This document shows positions 61,441 to 64,000 of a stretch of 64,000 nt of DNA, in pieces. Position numbers and translations under genes: made by a program. The notes beneath the pieces are model-generated. The model saw only the letters and a program-made list of their open reading frames with translations. It searched no databases and was not told where the DNA came from. Origin of the DNA: Chamaea fasciata (Eukaryota; Chordata; Aves; Passeriformes; Sylviidae); NCBI GenBank assembly GCA_029207755.1, contig JARCOQ010000002.1, positions 15,329,156 to 15,393,155 on the forward strand, given 5' to 3'. Within the stretch, counting starts at the first letter, position 1. Each line of letters starts with the position of its first letter.

Positions 61441-61609
61441 ACAGGTTGTCCAGAGAAGCTGTGGCTGCCCCAACCCTGGAATTGTTCAAAGCCAGGTTGG
61501 ACAAGGCCTTGAGTAACTTGGTCTAGTGGAAGGTCCCCCATTGCAGGGGGTTTGGGACTAGATGGTGTTTAAGGTCCATTCCAACCCCTTAACATTCTAT
61601 GAATCTATC

Positions 61610-62145
61610 ATTAGGCAATGAGGCTGACATTCAGAAACTGGCATTCATTGCCGACTGTGCTGCCCAGTAAAATGCAATTCCCCAGCTTGATACTGCTCAT
61701 TACATTCTCAGAGCATAATTTCAAAGAGGCATGAAACACTTTTGCTCCTTGCTCCAGACACCTGGGTAGCTGCCCTACTTGGTGCTACGCAGTGTCATGC
61801 TTGCTCTGTGAGGTAGAGACACCACCATTGTCATCTGTGCATGGTTTTGCCAAGTTTTTAGTTCTTCAGGGTGAAAGCTGACAGTAGAAAGAAAGACACA
61901 CAGGTATTTGAGCTGCATTTTAAAGCTGACCATCCATAATGTGATTTATATCATTGTGGGATCTGCCATCATATGAGATTTTTTTTTCCACTGCAAGGCA
62001 TTTGGGAGACATCATCCCCTTTAATTTTTCACCTGCTTGTCAATCTTCTTATCTTTCAATTTTATTTAATTAGAAACACTGTTTGATGATACTTTTCCTC
62101 AGAGACTGAACATACCAGGACATTCTCCATGTAACTCAGGTGGTA
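61610..62145. other. intergenic, nothing recognised
   Basis: AT-rich spacer between CR1 and an LTR. Confidence 0.4.
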
Positions 62146-62149
62146 GAAG

Positions 62150-62584
62150 TGATGCCTTGAGAGGCTACCTAGAACAGAGACTAGACAGTATTAAAAGAAT
62201 AAAGTAGGTATTTATTAAAAGGTCTTCAAAGAATACACCTTGGGCAGTACAAGAGCCCGCTGTGTCTCCACCCAAGACGGATGGTGGGTCATGAGTTTTC
62301 ACACTTTTATGAGTTTTGGTCCATTTGCGTATTAGGGTTACTTGTCTAATTACAGCTTCAGGTTATGAAATCCCATCCTCCCAGATTGTTCTCTTCAACT
62401 CACTGTTGTTTATACTTTTTGGGCCTGAAGCTGCAATGGTGTCCTTGGTTCTCAGGCTAGAAAAGGATTGTTTGGTCTAACTAAACTGTGAGGAGAACTT
62501 GCTAACACTTTATATGAAGTTCAGAGTTATATACTAACGCAGTACAGAGTCTGGAAAATATGAAAGCTAAAACTTAAGGCATCA
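62150..62584 (-). mobile_element. solo LTR (TGATGCCTT family), 4-bp duplication
   Basis: Termini tgatgccttgag and cttaaggcatca. The exact duplication gaag is at 62146-62149 and 62585-62588. It is the inverted relative of 37421-37884: shared blocks include the complement of ccttttaataaatac, with the poly(A) signal at 62211-62216, and the tgtatta/cacccaaga region. Length 435 bp, no internal genes. The 4-bp duplication suggests an ERV1-like integrase. Confidence 0.92.
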
Positions 62585-62588
62585 GAAG

Positions 62589-64000
62589 TACATTGACTGC
62601 CCTGAAATCACCCATGGAATAACAAAGAGGAGGAAAAGTTCGGTATCCCCCTGTGCTGGATTATTAACCCAACTCTGGGATGGTTCTCTAAAGAGAACAG
62701 ACACACGACCCCTGCTGAAGATGAATTACTGGATCCCATTAAAACAGGAGGCATGGAGGCATCCAAAAAAAGTAGAAGAACCTCTCCAAATAATCAACAT
62801 CTGTTGCCATTTGCAGGAAACCCCCTTTCTCTAGGCAAGTCACTACTGTGATTCATGCCATGTCCCACACTGTTGTCTGTCCTTACCATCTGAACAGTGT
62901 ACATGCATATTTCCTCCTTACATGTGAGTTTCTGGCTGATCAGCAAAGCAGGTGGATGAGGAAGATGTTACTCATCCATGAGGAGGATGACAGACAAGGG
63001 TGTCAGGGGGAAAATTTCTGGTGAATCTCTGGATGGGAGACATGGTTCTGTTTTTCTGTGTCAGCCATATGTCAGGGTAATTTGAAGCAACAAGGCAGTG
63101 CTGGAAAACGCTGTAATGGATCTTAAGCCTTTGTGGGAATCACTCCCCACAACATATGAAGTGCTTTCAAGAAGCCATGACAACTCCAGTGCTTGGCTGA
63201 CATGTTGAGCCTTTCATCTAAGCCAGTGAGGCAGGAAAAGAAGGTGAAAAGTTTCATGCAGTCATAGGGAGAACAGAGCCAGGGTTGTTCCACAGGAGGG
63301 CAGAGGGGTAATAAATTCATTTTCTATCTGGGAAGGCCAAAATTCTTTTGTGGAATTTAACATGTGCTTGCTAAGGTAGCAGCAGATGGGGTTTAGGAGC
63401 TCTATCCTAGCTCTGTGTGCCTAAGGCATTCCCTACCACTGGCATGAGGAAAACACACACAGTCCATACCCACTGCAGGACAGTTGTGCCTCTGTGAGGG
63501 CACAGCAGGAGCTCCTCAAGAAGCTCAGCATCCCCATGGTTCCTCTCCAGAGCTGGTGAGTGCTTGGGATGCTAGTCCACACATAACCTCACAGGGTGCC
63601 CCTGTCCCCCCTGAAACATGCCATGGGCTGAAAGTAACTTTACCAGGCATTGGTGGCATTTTCTTTTGAAGGATTCCCTCTCTGGAAGAAAAGACCCTTT
63701 TCCTTCTTGAAAGTTGTGTCTCAGCTGATGTGTTGTTTATCTGTGTTTCTGTCACTAACCATTAGTCCAAACCCTACTGCAGCCTGCACCACACCAAGAA
63801 AACTTATTAAGCCGCAGACACATATTCTTCACCTTTCAAGAGGAAATGACCTATGCAAAGTAGTTTTTCTGCCAAGGAAATCCAAACTGGAGACTCAGGA
63901 TCCCTAAACCCAGCCCAGGGAGTCATTCCTTTCCACCCAGTTACTCTTTAAGGGCAGCTACAGAGGACCAGTGCCTGGAATCCTCTTGCCTGGCCCCCAG
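62589..64000. other. intergenic, nothing recognised
   Basis: No repeat, RNA gene or exon could be supported to the right edge. The longest frame is 85 codons. Confidence 0.4.

Larger units (their letters stand above)
60020..61609 (+). mobile_element. CR1 LINE with degraded ORF2 and 3' region (longest in window)
   Basis: At 60060-60120 the frame reads DIICLDFHKTFYTVQHN, matching the CR1 reverse-transcriptase palm motif (D-x-LDF-x-K-A-F-D-TV-x-HN) with the second Asp replaced by Tyr. After a ~300-bp stretch that does not fit CR1, ORF2 resumes near 60420 (the part around WRPVTSGVP) and runs, with frameshifts and stops, past RLERWVCVNLMKFNK (~60690-60735) to the ORF end near 61130. The 3' UTR then has a 138-bp tandem duplication (61173-61440) and the usual end (ggtccattccaacccc, attctatgaatctat). 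The element is dead: broken frames, missing YADD-type segment, no 5' part. Confidence 0.9.

Noticed and set aside
1..64000. CRISPR arrays, operons, phage or plasmid genes, tRNA and rRNA genes
   Set aside because: No regularly spaced direct repeats, no gene clusters with ribosome binding sites and no cloverleaf-type sequence were seen. Everything fits a vertebrate intergenic region.

Overview
The window looks like bird nuclear DNA. It carries about 22 CR1 LINE pieces with the avian 3' end (the 'ggttggaagggacctt' block followed by 'attctgtgattct' repeats) and many retroviral solo LTRs. Two LTR end types (TGTCTTGGTTTG and TGTGGTTTAA) remind me of passerine genomes, but that is recall and was not searched. 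No bacterial features, tRNA, rRNA or CRISPR array were seen.

Only one real coding segment is visible. Positions 1-345 are the 3' end of a + strand protein-coding gene that enters from the left edge, followed by an AT-rich 3' UTR with poly(A) signals near 388, 424 and 1589. I could not name the gene. From about 1.6 kb to 64 kb I see no further supported exon, so this is a gene-poor flank downstream of that gene.

The intergenic part is a layered record of retrotransposons. CR1 pieces lie on both strands. The most complete (about 60.0-61.6 kb) keeps degraded reverse-transcriptase coding sequence and a 138-bp internal tandem duplication. At least eight solo LTRs can be delimited. Six have exact target-site duplications: 32391-33176 (5 bp), 34059-34716 (6 bp), 43751-44354 (4 bp), 55168-56101 (5 bp), 62150-62584 (4 bp), and 16108-17207 (5 bp, with one irregular LTR end). 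Two more (37421-37884 and 46425-47944) have duplications with one mismatch. Two LTRs (16.1 and 34.1 kb) sit inside CR1 copies and split them, which gives a clear order of insertion. No gag, pol or env remnant was recognised, so these proviruses have probably been reduced to single LTRs by recombination.

The rest is single-copy-looking AT-rich DNA with simple repeats (poly-T, poly-C, a 75-bp pyrimidine run). Two GC-rich blocks (14.4-15.7 and 56.8-57.7 kb) have unusually long open frames that I could not assign. No new gene system was found; the most useful items are the insertion structures and the unassigned blocks.
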